NCBI RefSeq assembly: GCF_009857835.1
Contig: NZ_WWCL01000004.1
Span: 310,001 to 374,000, forward strand
Direction of reading: 5' to 3'
Source: Duganella fentianensis
GTDB lineage: Bacteria; Pseudomonadota; Gammaproteobacteria; Burkholderiales; Burkholderiaceae_D
DNA: 64,000 bases
Made by a program: the position numbers and the translations under genes. Positions 19,488 through 29,173 of the stretch are shown one piece after another; position 1 is the first letter of the stretch, and each line of letters begins with the position of its first letter. The notes under the pieces are model-generated. The model ran no database searches and was not told where the DNA came from. It worked only from the letters and a program-made list of their open reading frames with translations.

Positions 19488-20738
19488 ATGAGTAACGCGA
19501 TGAACAACGCGAAACAGCAACTGGCGCAATGGATCGATGCGCATTTCGATGAAGAAGTGGGCGTGCTGCAGCAGTTGCTGCGCGTGCCGACCGATACGCC
19601 GCCCGGTAACAATGCGCCGCATGCCGAGATGGTGGCGCAACTGGTCAGCGCCTATGGCTGGAACGCCGAGCAGCATGCTGTGCCTGCCCAGCAGGTGCAG
19701 GATTACGGCATGCAGAGCATCACCAACCTGATCGTGCGCCGCCCATACAACGAAGATGGCCCCACGCTGGCGCTGAACGCGCACGGCGATGTGGTGCCGC
19801 CCGGTGATAACTGGACCTATCCGCCGTATGGTGGCGTGGTGGAGAATGGCTATATCTATGGCCGCGCTGCTGCCGTGTCTAAATGCGATTTCGCTACCTA
19901 TATTTTTGCCGCGCGCGCGCTGGAAGCACTGGGCATGCCGCTCAAAGGCAAGCTGGAACTGCACTTCACCTACGATGAAGAATTCGGTGGCCTGCTGGGG
20001 CCGGGCTGGCTGCTGGAACAGCAGCTGACCAAGCCTGATTACGTGATCGCTGCGGGCTTCAGCTACAACATCGTCACGGCGCATAACGCCTGTCTGCAAC
20101 TGGAAATCACCGTGCACGGCAAGTCCGGCCATGGCGCCATGCCGGAAACGGGGCATGACGCGCTGCAGGCGGCCACGCGCATTTTGAATGCGATCTATGA
20201 CCAGTTGCCCGAGCTGAAGAAGATTAAATCCAAAGTGCCCGGTATCGATAGCCCGACCATGCTGGTGGGCCGCATCGATGGCGGCACCAACACCAATGTG
20301 GTGCCTGGCAAAGTCGTGCTGAAGATGGACCGCCGCATGATTCCCGAAGAAGATCCGGTGCAGGTCGAGGCACAGGTGCGTGCCCTGATCGAACAGGCCG
20401 TGCAGGGGCTGCCCGGTATCCACATCGAGATCAAGCGCCTGCTGCTGTCGCATGCGCTGCGCGAACTGCCCGGCACGGCCACGCTGGTGAGCAGCCTGCA
20501 GCAGAATGCACTGGCGGTGATGGGCGAACAGATTCCGGCGCAGGGCACGCCGCTGTACGCGGATGCGCGCCTGTATGGCGAACACGGGATTCCTGCCGTG
20601 CTGTATGGCGCCGGTCCGCGCACGGTGCCGGAATCGAATGCCAAGAAGGCCGATGAACGTTTGCTGCTGGAGGACTTGCGCAAGGCCACCAAGGTGGTGG
20701 CGTTCACGCTGCTGGATATGCTGGCACCCTCACTTTAA
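19488..20738 (+). CDS. M20 family metallohydrolase (ArgE/DapE-like)
   Basis: 416 residues, starting 10 bp after puuD, so in the same operon. The first metal motif is NAHGDVVPPGDNW and the catalytic/metal pair is YDEEFGG; the lid domain has VHGKSGHGAMPETGHDA. The usual GRGxxDxKG bridging-aspartate motif reads GRAAAVSKCDF, with valine where aspartate is expected. Family members remove acyl or carbamoyl groups from amino acids or ureides. The position after puuD suggests a ureide intermediate, but the substrate cannot be read from the sequence. ATG codons at 19488 and 19500 are both possible starts; no strong ribosome site separates them. Its last 9 bp overlap the convergent binding-protein gene. 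Confidence 0.82.
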   Translation: MSNAMNNAKQQLAQWIDAHFDEEVGVLQQLLRVPTDTPPGNNAPHAEMVAQLVSAYGWNAEQHAVPAQQVQDYGMQSITNLIVRRPYNEDGPTLALNAHGDVVPPGDNWTYPPYGGVVENGYIYGRAAAVSKCDFATYIFAARALEALGMPLKGKLELHFTYDEEFGGLLGPGWLLEQQLTKPDYVIAAGFSYNIVTAHNACLQLEITVHGKSGHGAMPETGHDALQAATRILNAIYDQLPELKKIKSKVPGIDSPTMLVGRIDGGTNTNVVPGKVVLKMDRRMIPEEDPVQVEAQVRALIEQAVQGLPGIHIEIKRLLLSHALRELPGTATLVSSLQQNALAVMGEQIPAQGTPLYADARLYGEHGIPAVLYGAGPRTVPESNAKKADERLLLEDLRKATKVVAFTLLDMLAPSL

Positions 20739-21449
20739 TTCGTAATAGGTCCGGCGCAGCTGCGCCGGTACGCCGCGCGCCTGCATCCGTCGGGCCGTTT
20801 CGGCCAGCGGCAGTGCCAGCTCGCCATGGTCTTTGTGGAGATAGATATACAGCGGCAGGTCTTCTATCGAAGCGCTGGCGTAGCCCTTTTTGAGCAAGCG
20901 GTGCGCATCGCTGGTGAGGCCGCCCACATCGAATACGCAGGCCTCGCTGCGCTGGGCTAGCACCACTTGCAGGCAGGCGTCTTCGCTTTGCACATCATGC
21001 AGCTGCAGCGACGGCACCAGCTGCTCCAGCCTTTGCTGGTAGAGGAAGATGCCGCGCTTGTAGCTGACAGTGCGGGCAAAGTAGGTCAGCGATTGCCAGC
21101 TGCTGATGGTGAATGGGGTACGTGTGAAAATGCGGGTCTGGACCACATTGAACGGTTCCTCCACCCTAACATAGTCCGGATGTTTGAGGCCATAGCCTTT
21201 GACCCGACCAACTTCGCCATCTAGCTTGCCGATCGCGAGCAATGCTTCGGAGCGGCGCCCCGGCAGGCTGCGCAGCTCGCAGCTTAGCTTGTTTTCAGCG
21301 CACAGCTGCTGCAGATAGTCGCGGGCGTAGTGGAACGAGGCCGAATGGGCATCGTGGGTAGTGCCGAAGACCAGTTCCGTCTGCGCATGGGCCAGTGCCG
21401 ACGTTCCCAGCAGGGTAGTCGCAATCAGCACAGCGGAAAAACGCAGCAT
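20730..21449 (-). CDS. Periplasmic substrate-binding-like protein (SBP family 3)
   Basis: 239 residues from the ATG at 21449, which puts a signal peptide (about residues 1-23, ending AHAQ) at the N-terminus; an upstream in-frame start would bury it. The rest has the size and pattern of a small family 3 extracellular solute-binding domain (ELVFGTTHDAHSASF near the start, a YELK end). There are no ABC permease or ATPase genes next to it, so it may be an orphan sensor- or amino-acid-binding protein. Such orphans are common in this family of bacteria. Function unknown beyond fold. Confidence 0.75.
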   Translation of the reverse strand: MLRFSAVLIATTLLGTSALAHAQTELVFGTTHDAHSASFHYARDYLQQLCAENKLSCELRSLPGRRSEALLAIGKLDGEVGRVKGYGLKHPDYVRVEEPFNVVQTRIFTRTPFTISSWQSLTYFARTVSYKRGIFLYQQRLEQLVPSLQLHDVQSEDACLQVVLAQRSEACVFDVGGLTSDAHRLLKKGYASASIEDLPLYIYLHKDHGELALPLAETARRMQARGVPAQLRRTYYELK

Positions 21450-21569
21450 GGGCACCTCGTCGATCGGAATTAGCACGACAGTTTCACCGTAAAAGTAAAA
21501 CTATTCATTTGATGAATTATAGGCTGGGCGGTAAGCTGATGGCTGTTTAGATCTGAAGCCGGAAGCGAA

Positions 21570-22274
21570 ATGGGACAAATTCATCTGGTGCGCCACGGGC
21601 AGGCCTCGTTCGGCAGCGCTAATTACGACCAGTTGTCGACGCTGGGTTACGAACAATCGCGCCTGCTGGGCCAGTGGTACGCCAGCCGCAAACAGACTTT
21701 TCAGCGCGTGATCGTCGGCGGCATGGAGCGCCACCAGCAGACGGCTGATGCCTGTCTGGCCGAACTGCCCAAGACCCTGCTGCCTAAAGGGGAATGGCAG
21801 CATGATCCCGGCTTCGCCGAATTCGACCACCATCAGGTGATGCTGCGTCATTGCCCCGAGTTTGGCGATCTGGCCATGTTCAAGCAGATGCTGGCCCGCC
21901 ACGAGCAGCCGCAGCGTGCGCTCGAGCACATGTTCCGTGCTGCCGTGCAGCGCTGGATGAGCGGCTGGCATGACGACGATTACAGCGAAACCTGGCCGGC
22001 TTTCCGCCGCCGTACCATAGCCGCGCTGGAGCGGCTCGATGGCGAGCATAGCAAACAGAGCACCATCGTTTTCACTTCCGGCGGTGTCATCGCCACGCTG
22101 ATGCAGCATCTGCTAGGGCTGCAGGATTATCAGGTGATGGAGATGATGTGGACGCTGGTGAACGGCTCCGTCACCAAGCTGCTGCAGCGGCCCGGTGAAT
22201 TCAGCGTCAGCTATCTGAATAACTATGCCCACCTCGAGTGGCTGGGGCCACCGGGCACCGTCACTTACCGCTGA
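21570..22274 (+). CDS. Histidine phosphatase family protein
   Basis: 234 residues. The phosphoglycerate-mutase-like catalytic motif is at the N-terminus, HLVRHGQAS with H9 as the phosphohistidine. GGMERHQQTAD supplies the second arginine, and VFTSGGVIA is the C-terminal conserved block. It is likely a cytoplasmic phosphatase; the substrate is not evident. It is divergent from the binding protein and is followed by polB after a 167-bp gap that carries polB's own SOS promoter, so it is not part of that unit. Confidence 0.85.
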   Translation: MGQIHLVRHGQASFGSANYDQLSTLGYEQSRLLGQWYASRKQTFQRVIVGGMERHQQTADACLAELPKTLLPKGEWQHDPGFAEFDHHQVMLRHCPEFGDLAMFKQMLARHEQPQRALEHMFRAAVQRWMSGWHDDDYSETWPAFRRRTIAALERLDGEHSKQSTIVFTSGGVIATLMQHLLGLQDYQVMEMMWTLVNGSVTKLLQRPGEFSVSYLNNYAHLEWLGPPGTVTYR

Positions 22275-22413
22275 GGGATAGCTACATCTACGGCGTCAGA
22301 GCACGCGCGTTGCGGCTGGCCGTCGGCCCGGATGCAGTGCAGCGCAACCAGATCGCCAGACAGGAACTGGCGCGCTACCAGCCCGGCCTGCACAGTTAAA
22401 ACGCCCGTGCTGG

Positions 22414-22435
22414 CTGTATGTGCATACAGTATAAT
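22414..22435 (+). promoter_or_regulatory. LexA box and -10 element of polB
   Basis: CTGTATGTGCATACAG at 22414-22429 fits the LexA consensus CTGT-N8-ACAG with full dyad symmetry at the ends. It is joined directly to TATAAT at 22430-22435. LexA bound here would block the promoter, so polB should be induced by DNA damage. The polB ATG at 22442 lies at the expected transcription start. Confidence 0.9.
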
Positions 22436-22441
22436 GCCGGC

Positions 22442-24823
22442 ATGACGCAAGCATCTGCACAAGGTTTCATACTGACCCGCCACTGGCGCGATACGGCACA
22501 GGGGACGGAGATCGAGTTCTGGCTGGCTACCGACGCCGGCCCGCAGAAAGTTCGCCTGACGGCGCAGACGTCGGTGGCCTTTGCCGAGGCCGGGCAGCGC
22601 GCGGCCATTGAAGCGCTGCTGACGCAACAGCAGGGCATAGAGCTGCGCGAACTGGCGCTCAAATCGTTCCGCAATCAGCCCGTGATCGGTCTTTACGCCA
22701 GCCGCTACAAGCAGCTGACCGCGTTCGAGCGCACGCTGGGCGAACATGGCATTGCCTTGTACGAGGCCGATATCCGCCCGCCCGAACGCTATCTGATGGA
22801 GCGCTTCATCACGGCCGGGGTGCAGATCGAAGGCGGTGAGTGGCAGGGCCATGTGGTACACAACTGCAAACTCAAGCCCGCCCCCGACTACCGGCCTACG
22901 CTGAAACTGGTGTCGCTGGATATCGAGACCAGTGCGTTCGAAGACCTGTATTCGGTGGCGCTGGAAGGCTGCGGCCAGCGTCAGGTGTATATGCTGGGCG
23001 CTGCGCCGGCGGTAGCACCGGACGCCGCTGCAGCGCCGGACTTCGCGCTGGAATACTGCGCCACGCCGCGCCAGTTACTGGAAAAGCTCAATGCCTGGTT
23101 CGCCCTGCACGATCCCGATGTGCTGATAGGCTGGAACGTGGTGCAGTTCGACTTGCGCGTGTTGCAGAAGAACGCCGACAAGCACAAGGTGCCGCTAACG
23201 CTGGGGCGCGAGCGCAAGACCATCGAATGGCGCGAGCATCCGGCCAAGCCCGGCTATATGTTTGCCCCCGTGGCCGGGCGGGTGGTGCTGGACGGGATAG
23301 ACGCGCTGAAAGCAGCATCGTGGAGCTTCCCTTCCTTCAGCCTCGAACATGTGTCGCAGGCCTTGCTGGGTGAGGGCAAGGACATCGGCGACGTGTACGA
23401 CAAGATGGCCGAAATCGAGCGCCGCTTCCAGCACGATAAACCGGCGCTGGCCTATTACAACCTGAAGGACTGCGAACTGGTCACGCGCATTTTCGCCAAG
23501 GCCAATCTGCTCGCCTTCATGATAGAGCGGGCCACGGTGACCGGGCTGCAGGCCGACCATCTGGGCGGTTCGATTGCCGCGTTCTCCCACCACTACCTGC
23601 CGCGCATGCATCGTGAAGGCTATGTGGCGCCGAATGTCGGGGATGTGGCGGGCGGCGCCTCGCCGGGCGGCTTCGTGATGGATTCCAAGCCGGGGCTGTA
23701 CGATTCGGTGGTGGTGCTCGACTATAAAAGCCTGTACCCGTCCATCATCCGCACTTTTCTGGTCGATCCCGTCGGCCTGATCGAAGGCGAGCACGCGAGC
23801 GATCCGGCCAGCGTGGTGGCTGGGGTGAACGGCACAGTGTTTTCGCGCCAGCGCCACTGCCTGCCCGAGATTACTACCCAGATCTGGAAGCAGCGCGATG
23901 CCGCCAAGCGCGCGAAGAACGAGCCGCTATCGCAGGCGCTCAAGCTGCTGATGAATTCCTTCTGCGGTGTGCTGGGCGCTACCGAATGCCGTTTCTTCAA
24001 TCCGCGCCTGATCTCTTCGGTCACGCTGCGCGGCCACCAGATGATGAAGCAGACCCGCGAGCTGGTCGAGGCGCAGGGCTATGAAGTGATTTATGGCGAT
24101 ACCGATTCGATCTTTATCTGGCTGAAAAAGGAGTACGCCAATGATGAGGCGCTGGCGATAGGCGAGGCGCTGGTCGGCCAGATCAACGCGTGGTGGAACG
24201 ATATGCTGCAGCGTGAGCTGGGGCTGGAGAGCCATCTCGAAATCGAATTCGATACGCACTACCGCAAGTTCTTCATGCCCACCATCCGTGGCACGGAGAC
24301 GGGCAGCAAGAAGCGCTACGCGGGGCTGACGCTGAACAGCCGTGGCGAAGATGAAGTGATCTACCGCGGGCTGGAAGTGGCGCGCAGCGACTGGACGCGG
24401 CTGGCGCAGCAGTTCCAGCAGGGGCTGTTCCTGCGCGTCTTCAAAGGCCAGCCTTACGAGCAGTACATCCGCGACTATGTGCGCAGCACACTGGCGGGCG
24501 AATACGATGAATTGCTGGTCTACCGCAAGCGCCTGCGCCACCGGCTCGATGAATACAAGGTGAATGTGCCGCCGCAGGTGCGGGCCGCGCGGCTGGCCGA
24601 CCAGCACAACCAGAGTCTGAAACGGCCCTTGCGCTACCAGCACGGCGGCTGGATCAGCTACGTGATGACGACCAGCGGGCCGGAACCGCTGGAAGTGTTG
24701 CGCAGCCGGATCGACTACGAGCACTACCTGAGCAAACAGCTGCAGCCTATCGCTGATTCCATTCTGCTGCCGCTGCACGACAGTTTCGCCCGCCTGACCA
24801 CGGCGCAGGCCAGCCTGTTCTAG
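22442..24823 (+). CDS. polB: DNA polymerase II (family B)
   Basis: 793 residues. The 3'-5' exonuclease motif is SLDIETSAFE near residue 160; polymerase motif A is DYKSLYPSIIRTF and motif C is YGDTDSIF. The length and motif order match bacterial Pol II, an SOS-induced polymerase for replication restart and translesion synthesis. The ATG at 22442 is used because the upstream in-frame ATG lies inside the LexA box. No Shine-Dalgarno sequence precedes it and the -10 box ends only 6 bases earlier, so the mRNA may be leaderless. Confidence 0.95.
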   Translation: MTQASAQGFILTRHWRDTAQGTEIEFWLATDAGPQKVRLTAQTSVAFAEAGQRAAIEALLTQQQGIELRELALKSFRNQPVIGLYASRYKQLTAFERTLGEHGIALYEADIRPPERYLMERFITAGVQIEGGEWQGHVVHNCKLKPAPDYRPTLKLVSLDIETSAFEDLYSVALEGCGQRQVYMLGAAPAVAPDAAAAPDFALEYCATPRQLLEKLNAWFALHDPDVLIGWNVVQFDLRVLQKNADKHKVPLTLGRERKTIEWREHPAKPGYMFAPVAGRVVLDGIDALKAASWSFPSFSLEHVSQALLGEGKDIGDVYDKMAEIERRFQHDKPALAYYNLKDCELVTRIFAKANLLAFMIERATVTGLQADHLGGSIAAFSHHYLPRMHREGYVAPNVGDVAGGASPGGFVMDSKPGLYDSVVVLDYKSLYPSIIRTFLVDPVGLIEGEHASDPASVVAGVNGTVFSRQRHCLPEITTQIWKQRDAAKRAKNEPLSQALKLLMNSFCGVLGATECRFFNPRLISSVTLRGHQMMKQTRELVEAQGYEVIYGDTDSIFIWLKKEYANDEALAIGEALVGQINAWWNDMLQRELGLESHLEIEFDTHYRKFFMPTIRGTETGSKKRYAGLTLNSRGEDEVIYRGLEVARSDWTRLAQQFQQGLFLRVFKGQPYEQYIRDYVRSTLAGEYDELLVYRKRLRHRLDEYKVNVPPQVRAARLADQHNQSLKRPLRYQHGGWISYVMTTSGPEPLEVLRSRIDYEHYLSKQLQPIADSILLPLHDSFARLTTAQASLF

Positions 24824-24848
24824 GCCGCGCCGGGCAGTGCTGCTACGC

Positions 24849-26444
24849 TCAGGCTTTGCGTAGCAGCGGGCGGTCGTTGGCGGCCGTGTGATCGAGTTTG
24901 AAGACGGCCATGGCCTGCGCCACGCTGCGGCTTTGCTCGGCCAGCGTGCCGGTGGCCGCTGCCGCTTCTTCGACCAGCGCCGCATTGCGCTGGGTGATGT
25001 CGTCGATGTTGACCACAGCCTGATTGACTTCCTTGATGCCCTGTACCTGCTCGCGCGTGGAGGTGGTGATTTCATCCATCACCTGCGTGACCTTCTGTAC
25101 CGAGTAGATCACATCGCTCATGGTGGAGCCGGCCGAATTGGTCAGCTGGGTGCCGGCGCTGACCTTTGCTATCGACTGGTCGATCAGGGCCTTGATTTCC
25201 TTGGCAGCGGTAGCGGAGCGCTGTGCCAGTGCCCGTACTTCGCTGGCCACCACGGCAAAGCCGCGGCCCTGTTCACCAGCACGTGCCGCTTCTACGGCGG
25301 CGTTGAGGGCGAGGATATTGGTCTGGAAGGCGATGCCGTCGATGATACCGATAATGTCCAGCACCTTGTTGGACGAGCTGCTGATTTCGTTCATGGTGGA
25401 GACGACCTGCGCCACGATATTGCCGCCTTGTTCCGCCACGGCCGAAGCGCGTGCTGCCAGTTCGTTGGCGCTGCTGATGCTGCCCGCGCTGTGCTGCAGG
25501 GTGGAATTGAGCTGCTCCATGCTGGCCGCAGTCTGCTGCAGGCTGGAGGCCTGTGATTCCGTGCGGTCCGACAGGTCCAGATTGCCGCTGGCGATTTCGC
25601 TGGTGGAGGCGGAGATTTTCTCGAAGCTCAGGCGGACGTCACCGATGATGCTATGCAGGTTGACATTGGTCTGGCGGATGGCGGCCATCAGCTGGCCCAT
25701 TTCGTCGTTGCGGCGGATTTCGATTTTGCTGGCCAGATCGCCGCCCGCCATTTTGCGGGCGGAAACGGTGGCAAACTGCAGCGGACGCACCACGCTGACA
25801 TACAGGGCGCGCCAGAAATTCAGCGCAAGCGCGGCGCCCAGCAGGGCGGCACCCGTCATCCACGGGCTGGCGTCGTTGGCAAAGAAGACGGCTGCAAACA
25901 GCAGCATGAGCGTCGTCAGAATGAGCGCATTGAGGCGGGTGGTGGTGTGTATGCCCAGTTTGCTGGCTTCCCTGAGCCGCGCATACCAGTGGGTCTCGAC
26001 GGCCCGGCCATTGACGATGGCCAGACGGTGCGGATTGCCGGCTTTGAATTGCTGGTACAGCTGGTCGGCAGCGCGTACCTGCTCGCGGCTAGGCTTGGTC
26101 CGTACCGACATATAGCCGGTGGGCTGGCCCCGCTCGATGACCGGGGTGACGTTCGCCAGCACCCAGTAGTAATCGCCATTCTTGCAGCGGTTTTTCACCA
26201 TGCCGGTCCACGGCATGCCGGACTGGATGCAGCGCCACATATCGGCGAACGCTTCGGCCGGCATATCGGGGTGGCGCAGGATGTTTTGCGGGGCGCCCAG
26301 CAGCTCGCTTTCTGTATAGCCGCTGACTTCGACAAAATAAGGATTGGCAAAAGTGATGTTGCCGCGCAAATCCGTGGTGGAAACGATGGTGCGGCCATCG
26401 GTGATCAGATGCTCATTCTGGGTGACAGGTAGATTGGTACGCAA
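24849..26444 (-). CDS. PAS-domain methyl-accepting chemotaxis protein (Aer-like)
   Basis: 531 residues with a TTG start at 26444, preceded by AGGGGGA. The family normally starts with M-R-x-N-x-PVTQ, and here that is [11 protein letters not shown]; the upstream in-frame ATG codons give unrelated sequence. Residues about 15-130 form a PAS domain ([19 protein letters not shown]) as in Aer, which senses redox state through FAD. Two hydrophobic segments follow near 175-215, then a HAMP-like region and the signalling hairpin with [16 protein letters not shown]. The protein has no periplasmic sensor domain. No other chemotaxis genes are in the window. The ligand is not proven; FAD is by family analogy. 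Confidence 0.88.
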   Translation of the reverse strand: MRTNLPVTQNEHLITDGRTIVSTTDLRGNITFANPYFVEVSGYTESELLGAPQNILRHPDMPAEAFADMWRCIQSGMPWTGMVKNRCKNGDYYWVLANVTPVIERGQPTGYMSVRTKPSREQVRAADQLYQQFKAGNPHRLAIVNGRAVETHWYARLREASKLGIHTTTRLNALILTTLMLLFAAVFFANDASPWMTGAALLGAALALNFWRALYVSVVRPLQFATVSARKMAGGDLASKIEIRRNDEMGQLMAAIRQTNVNLHSIIGDVRLSFEKISASTSEIASGNLDLSDRTESQASSLQQTAASMEQLNSTLQHSAGSISSANELAARASAVAEQGGNIVAQVVSTMNEISSSSNKVLDIIGIIDGIAFQTNILALNAAVEAARAGEQGRGFAVVASEVRALAQRSATAAKEIKALIDQSIAKVSAGTQLTNSAGSTMSDVIYSVQKVTQVMDEITTSTREQVQGIKEVNQAVVNIDDITQRNAALVEEAAAATGTLAEQSRSVAQAMAVFKLDHTAANDRPLLRKA

Positions 26445-26652
26445 TGTATTCCCCCTGAAGCTTATCGTTGGTCTAGGCCGCGGTGGGAACTGTCCTGGGC
26501 AGTTCATCGTTGCGGGACGTAGTGCGATATGCACTCGGGGGTGAATTCTACATCAATAGTATCAATTTACGGATTATTTTTGACAAAAACGAATTAAATG
26601 CTAAATTTAATTAATTTGATTAATTATTTTCTGGCGGGAAATAAGACATGGA

Positions 26653-28410
26653 CTAGCCCTGTGCACCCTCGCGGTTGGCAAGCTCGGCCAGCGCCGCGTA
26701 GAGCTGGTCAGGCGCCACGGGTTTGTGCAGCAGCGGCACGCCCGAGGCGCGCGCTTCGCGCAGCCGTACCGGCGCTGTGTCTCCCGTAACCAGCAGGGCC
26801 GGCAGTTCGCGGCCGAGCTGGGAACGCAGAGCGGCGATGGCGTCGGCGCCCGTGCGTTGCGCACGCAGGCGGTAGTCGCTGATGATGATGTCGGGTAGCA
26901 CTTCTGCGCTGAGTTCGAGCGCGCTGTCCAGATCTTCCGCCACCAGGCACAGGCAGCCCCATTGCGCCAGCAGATGCTGCATGGCGCTGCGGACGGCCTG
27001 ATCGTCGTCGATCACCAGTACGCGCAAGCCCAGCGCGGGGCGTTCCTGCGGGCGGTTGCGGGTAAGGCGGTGCAGCGGCGCCTGCTGGGCCAGCGGAATG
27101 CGCAGGCGGAACACGCTGCCGCGCCCCGGCTGCGAAACCACGCTGAGCGGGTGGTCCAGCAGCTGTGCCAGGCCGCGTGCAATCGACAGGCCCAGCCCCA
27201 GACCTTTCTGGCGGTCGCGCTCAGGATTGCCCAACTGGTGAAACTCGAGGAAGATGTTTTCCTGCTGTTCGGCGGCGATGCCTATGCCGGTGTCCCACAC
27301 TTCCAGCAAGGCGTGATCGCGCCGGCGCCGGCAGGCTACCAGTATGCCGCCGCGCTCCGTGTAGCGCACCGCATTCGAGACCAGATTGCGCAGTATCAGT
27401 TCCAGCAGCGCAGGGTCACTATGCAGCGCCACCGTGCTGTCGCGCGTGCGGTACAGCAGCCCTTTGGCATTGGCTTGCGGCGCCAGTTCGCTTTCGATTT
27501 TGGTGAGCAGGGTCTGCAGCTGGAATGCTTCCGGCTGGGGATCGACCACGCCGGCTTCGATACGGGAAAAGTCCAGCAGGGTGTGCAGCATTTCTGCCGA
27601 AGCCAGACCGGCAGCGCGGGCATTGCCGAGAATCTCGTGTTGCTGGGGCGTGAGGGATGAGCGTGCCAGCACTTCGAGAAACAGCGACTGGGCGTGTATG
27701 GGCTGGCGCAAGTCGTGGCTGGCAGCAGCCAGAAAGCGCGACTTGGCATGGTTGGCCTGTTCCGCCGCCACGCGTGCGGCGCTGGCGCGTGCGCTTTCCA
27801 CTTTCAGCATTTCGATCAGGTCGACATTTTCAAAGCGCAGCTCGATCGCTGCGCGGGTGGCGCGCGTGCTGTTATAGCCCTGGGACAGCAGGCTGCCCAG
27901 GTAGGCCAGCGCTGCCACGCTAAGCGCCTGATAGGCCAGTTCGCCCATGGTCCACGCTTTTAGCGCCAGCATGCCCAGCTCGCCTATGCAGAACACCATG
28001 AAAACCGGCAGCACAGGTGATAGCAGCGACATGGAATTGCCGACTATGCCGGACAGGACGGCGATAACCAGCACGCTGGCAGGCGCGGCCTGCGGATCCA
28101 GCCCCACCCACGCCAGTGCCCCCCAGGCGATGCCATCGATGGCATTCAGCAGCAGCAGGCGGCGTACCAGTGCAGGCGCCTGTGCCGGCAGGATGGGCTG
28201 CGCCAGCAGGCGCTGGGCATCCCAGGTGGCAAAGGTCTTGGAGACGATGACGGTGATGGCCCAGCACAGCACGGTGAATTTGCCCTGGGCCGGCTCCAGC
28301 GTATAGGCCAGCGCCAGCGCCACCACGATGGCGGGCCAGAGCGAGCTATACATATTGCGCAGCAGGAGCGTGATCTGCTCCGCCTGCATCTGGGGCGCAC
28401 TGGTGCTCAT
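26653..28410 (-). CDS. Hybrid sensor histidine kinase with receiver domain
   Basis: 585 residues from the ATG at 28410. Residues about 20-185 hold five or six hydrophobic segments without a large periplasmic loop. A coiled segment leads to the HisKA box AAASHDLRQPIHAQSL, with H as phosphosite, then HATPase motifs LVSNAVRYTERG, DTGIGI and GLGLGLSIARGLA. A C-terminal receiver has VIDDD and DIIISDYRLR with the phospho-aspartate. The arrangement resembles hybrid kinases that pair with a LuxR-type regulator. The start lies one base after the stop of the upstream response-regulator gene, so the two are co-translated. Signal unknown. Confidence 0.88.
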   Translation of the reverse strand: MSTSAPQMQAEQITLLLRNMYSSLWPAIVVALALAYTLEPAQGKFTVLCWAITVIVSKTFATWDAQRLLAQPILPAQAPALVRRLLLLNAIDGIAWGALAWVGLDPQAAPASVLVIAVLSGIVGNSMSLLSPVLPVFMVFCIGELGMLALKAWTMGELAYQALSVAALAYLGSLLSQGYNSTRATRAAIELRFENVDLIEMLKVESARASAARVAAEQANHAKSRFLAAASHDLRQPIHAQSLFLEVLARSSLTPQQHEILGNARAAGLASAEMLHTLLDFSRIEAGVVDPQPEAFQLQTLLTKIESELAPQANAKGLLYRTRDSTVALHSDPALLELILRNLVSNAVRYTERGGILVACRRRRDHALLEVWDTGIGIAAEQQENIFLEFHQLGNPERDRQKGLGLGLSIARGLAQLLDHPLSVVSQPGRGSVFRLRIPLAQQAPLHRLTRNRPQERPALGLRVLVIDDDQAVRSAMQHLLAQWGCLCLVAEDLDSALELSAEVLPDIIISDYRLRAQRTGADAIAALRSQLGRELPALLVTGDTAPVRLREARASGVPLLHKPVAPDQLYAALAELANREGAQG

Positions 28411-28411
28411 G

Positions 28412-29029
28412 CTAGCCGACCAGACCGCGGGTCCGTGCTGCAAACGCTGCTTCGGCCCGGCTGCTGACACCCAGTGCCGCCAGAATGGCCTGTACGTGGC
28501 CCCTGACGGTATTTTCCGACAGGTGCAGGCGCTGGCCTATCAGTTTGTTGGAGAGGCCCTGACAGAGCAGTGCCAGTACTTCGCATTGCCGCGCAGTGAG
28601 GCGCGAGGCGCTGTCGCCCTGCTCGGCAGGGGCTGCATTGCTGGCGGGGGCAGGACGCTGGCCGGCCAGCGCCGTCCTGACGGTTTCGAGAAATTGCGGC
28701 GCCGGCGCGGCTTTGGATAGGAAGCTGTGGGCGCCCCGTTCCATGGCCGAGCGTTCTGTGCTGACGCTGCTATCGGCCGATAGCACGACGACAGGACAGT
28801 CTGGCCACTGGCGCGCCAGCAGCGTCATGCCGTCCAGCCCGTTCAGGCCGGGTAGCTGGATGTCGAGCAGTATCAGTTGTGGCGCCACGCTGCGGCGGCC
28901 GCCGGCTAGCGCTTCGTCGAGGCTGGCTGCCTCGCGGATTTCGGCATCGCTAAGTGCGTTGGTCAGCATCAGGCGCAGGCCGGCGCGGAATAGGGCATGG
29001 TCGTCTATAAGCAGGATGGAGCAATTCAT
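28412..29029 (-). CDS. LuxR/NarL-family response regulator
   Basis: 205 residues from the ATG at 29029. The receiver domain starts CSILLIDDHALFRAG, with the phospho-aspartate in LILLDIQLPG. After an Ala/Pro-rich linker comes a LuxR helix-turn-helix: LTARQCEVLALLCQGLSNKLIGQRL, given here by its key residues LTxRQxEVLxLLxxGxSNKxI. It is the first gene of a two-gene operon with the hybrid kinase, and divergent to a PEP-CTERM protein gene 144 bp away, which is a candidate target. Confidence 0.9.
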   Translation of the reverse strand: MNCSILLIDDHALFRAGLRLMLTNALSDAEIREAASLDEALAGGRRSVAPQLILLDIQLPGLNGLDGMTLLARQWPDCPVVVLSADSSVSTERSAMERGAHSFLSKAAPAPQFLETVRTALAGQRPAPASNAAPAEQGDSASRLTARQCEVLALLCQGLSNKLIGQRLHLSENTVRGHVQAILAALGVSSRAEAAFAARTRGLVG

Positions 29030-29173
29030 GTGTTTTATTTGTTTAGTCCGCCCCGCCGGCGCCCCGGTCGGGGACATCAAAACGGTCTGAATGGACTATT
29101 TATTTCCCAATCATATCAAAATATCATGAGCACCTGACAGATAAACAAGTAATACGTCCAAAAGGAAACGAAT

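Noticed and set aside
21503-21517. ATTCAT-TTG-ATGAAT dyad before the phosphatase gene
   Set aside because: Only 6-bp arms in AT-rich DNA, with no matching copy nearby; not strong enough to call a site.
26445-26652. Flagellar sigma-28 promoter for the chemoreceptor
   Set aside because: The AT-rich upstream region was read for TAAA-N15-GCCGATAA on the minus strand, and no acceptable match was found.
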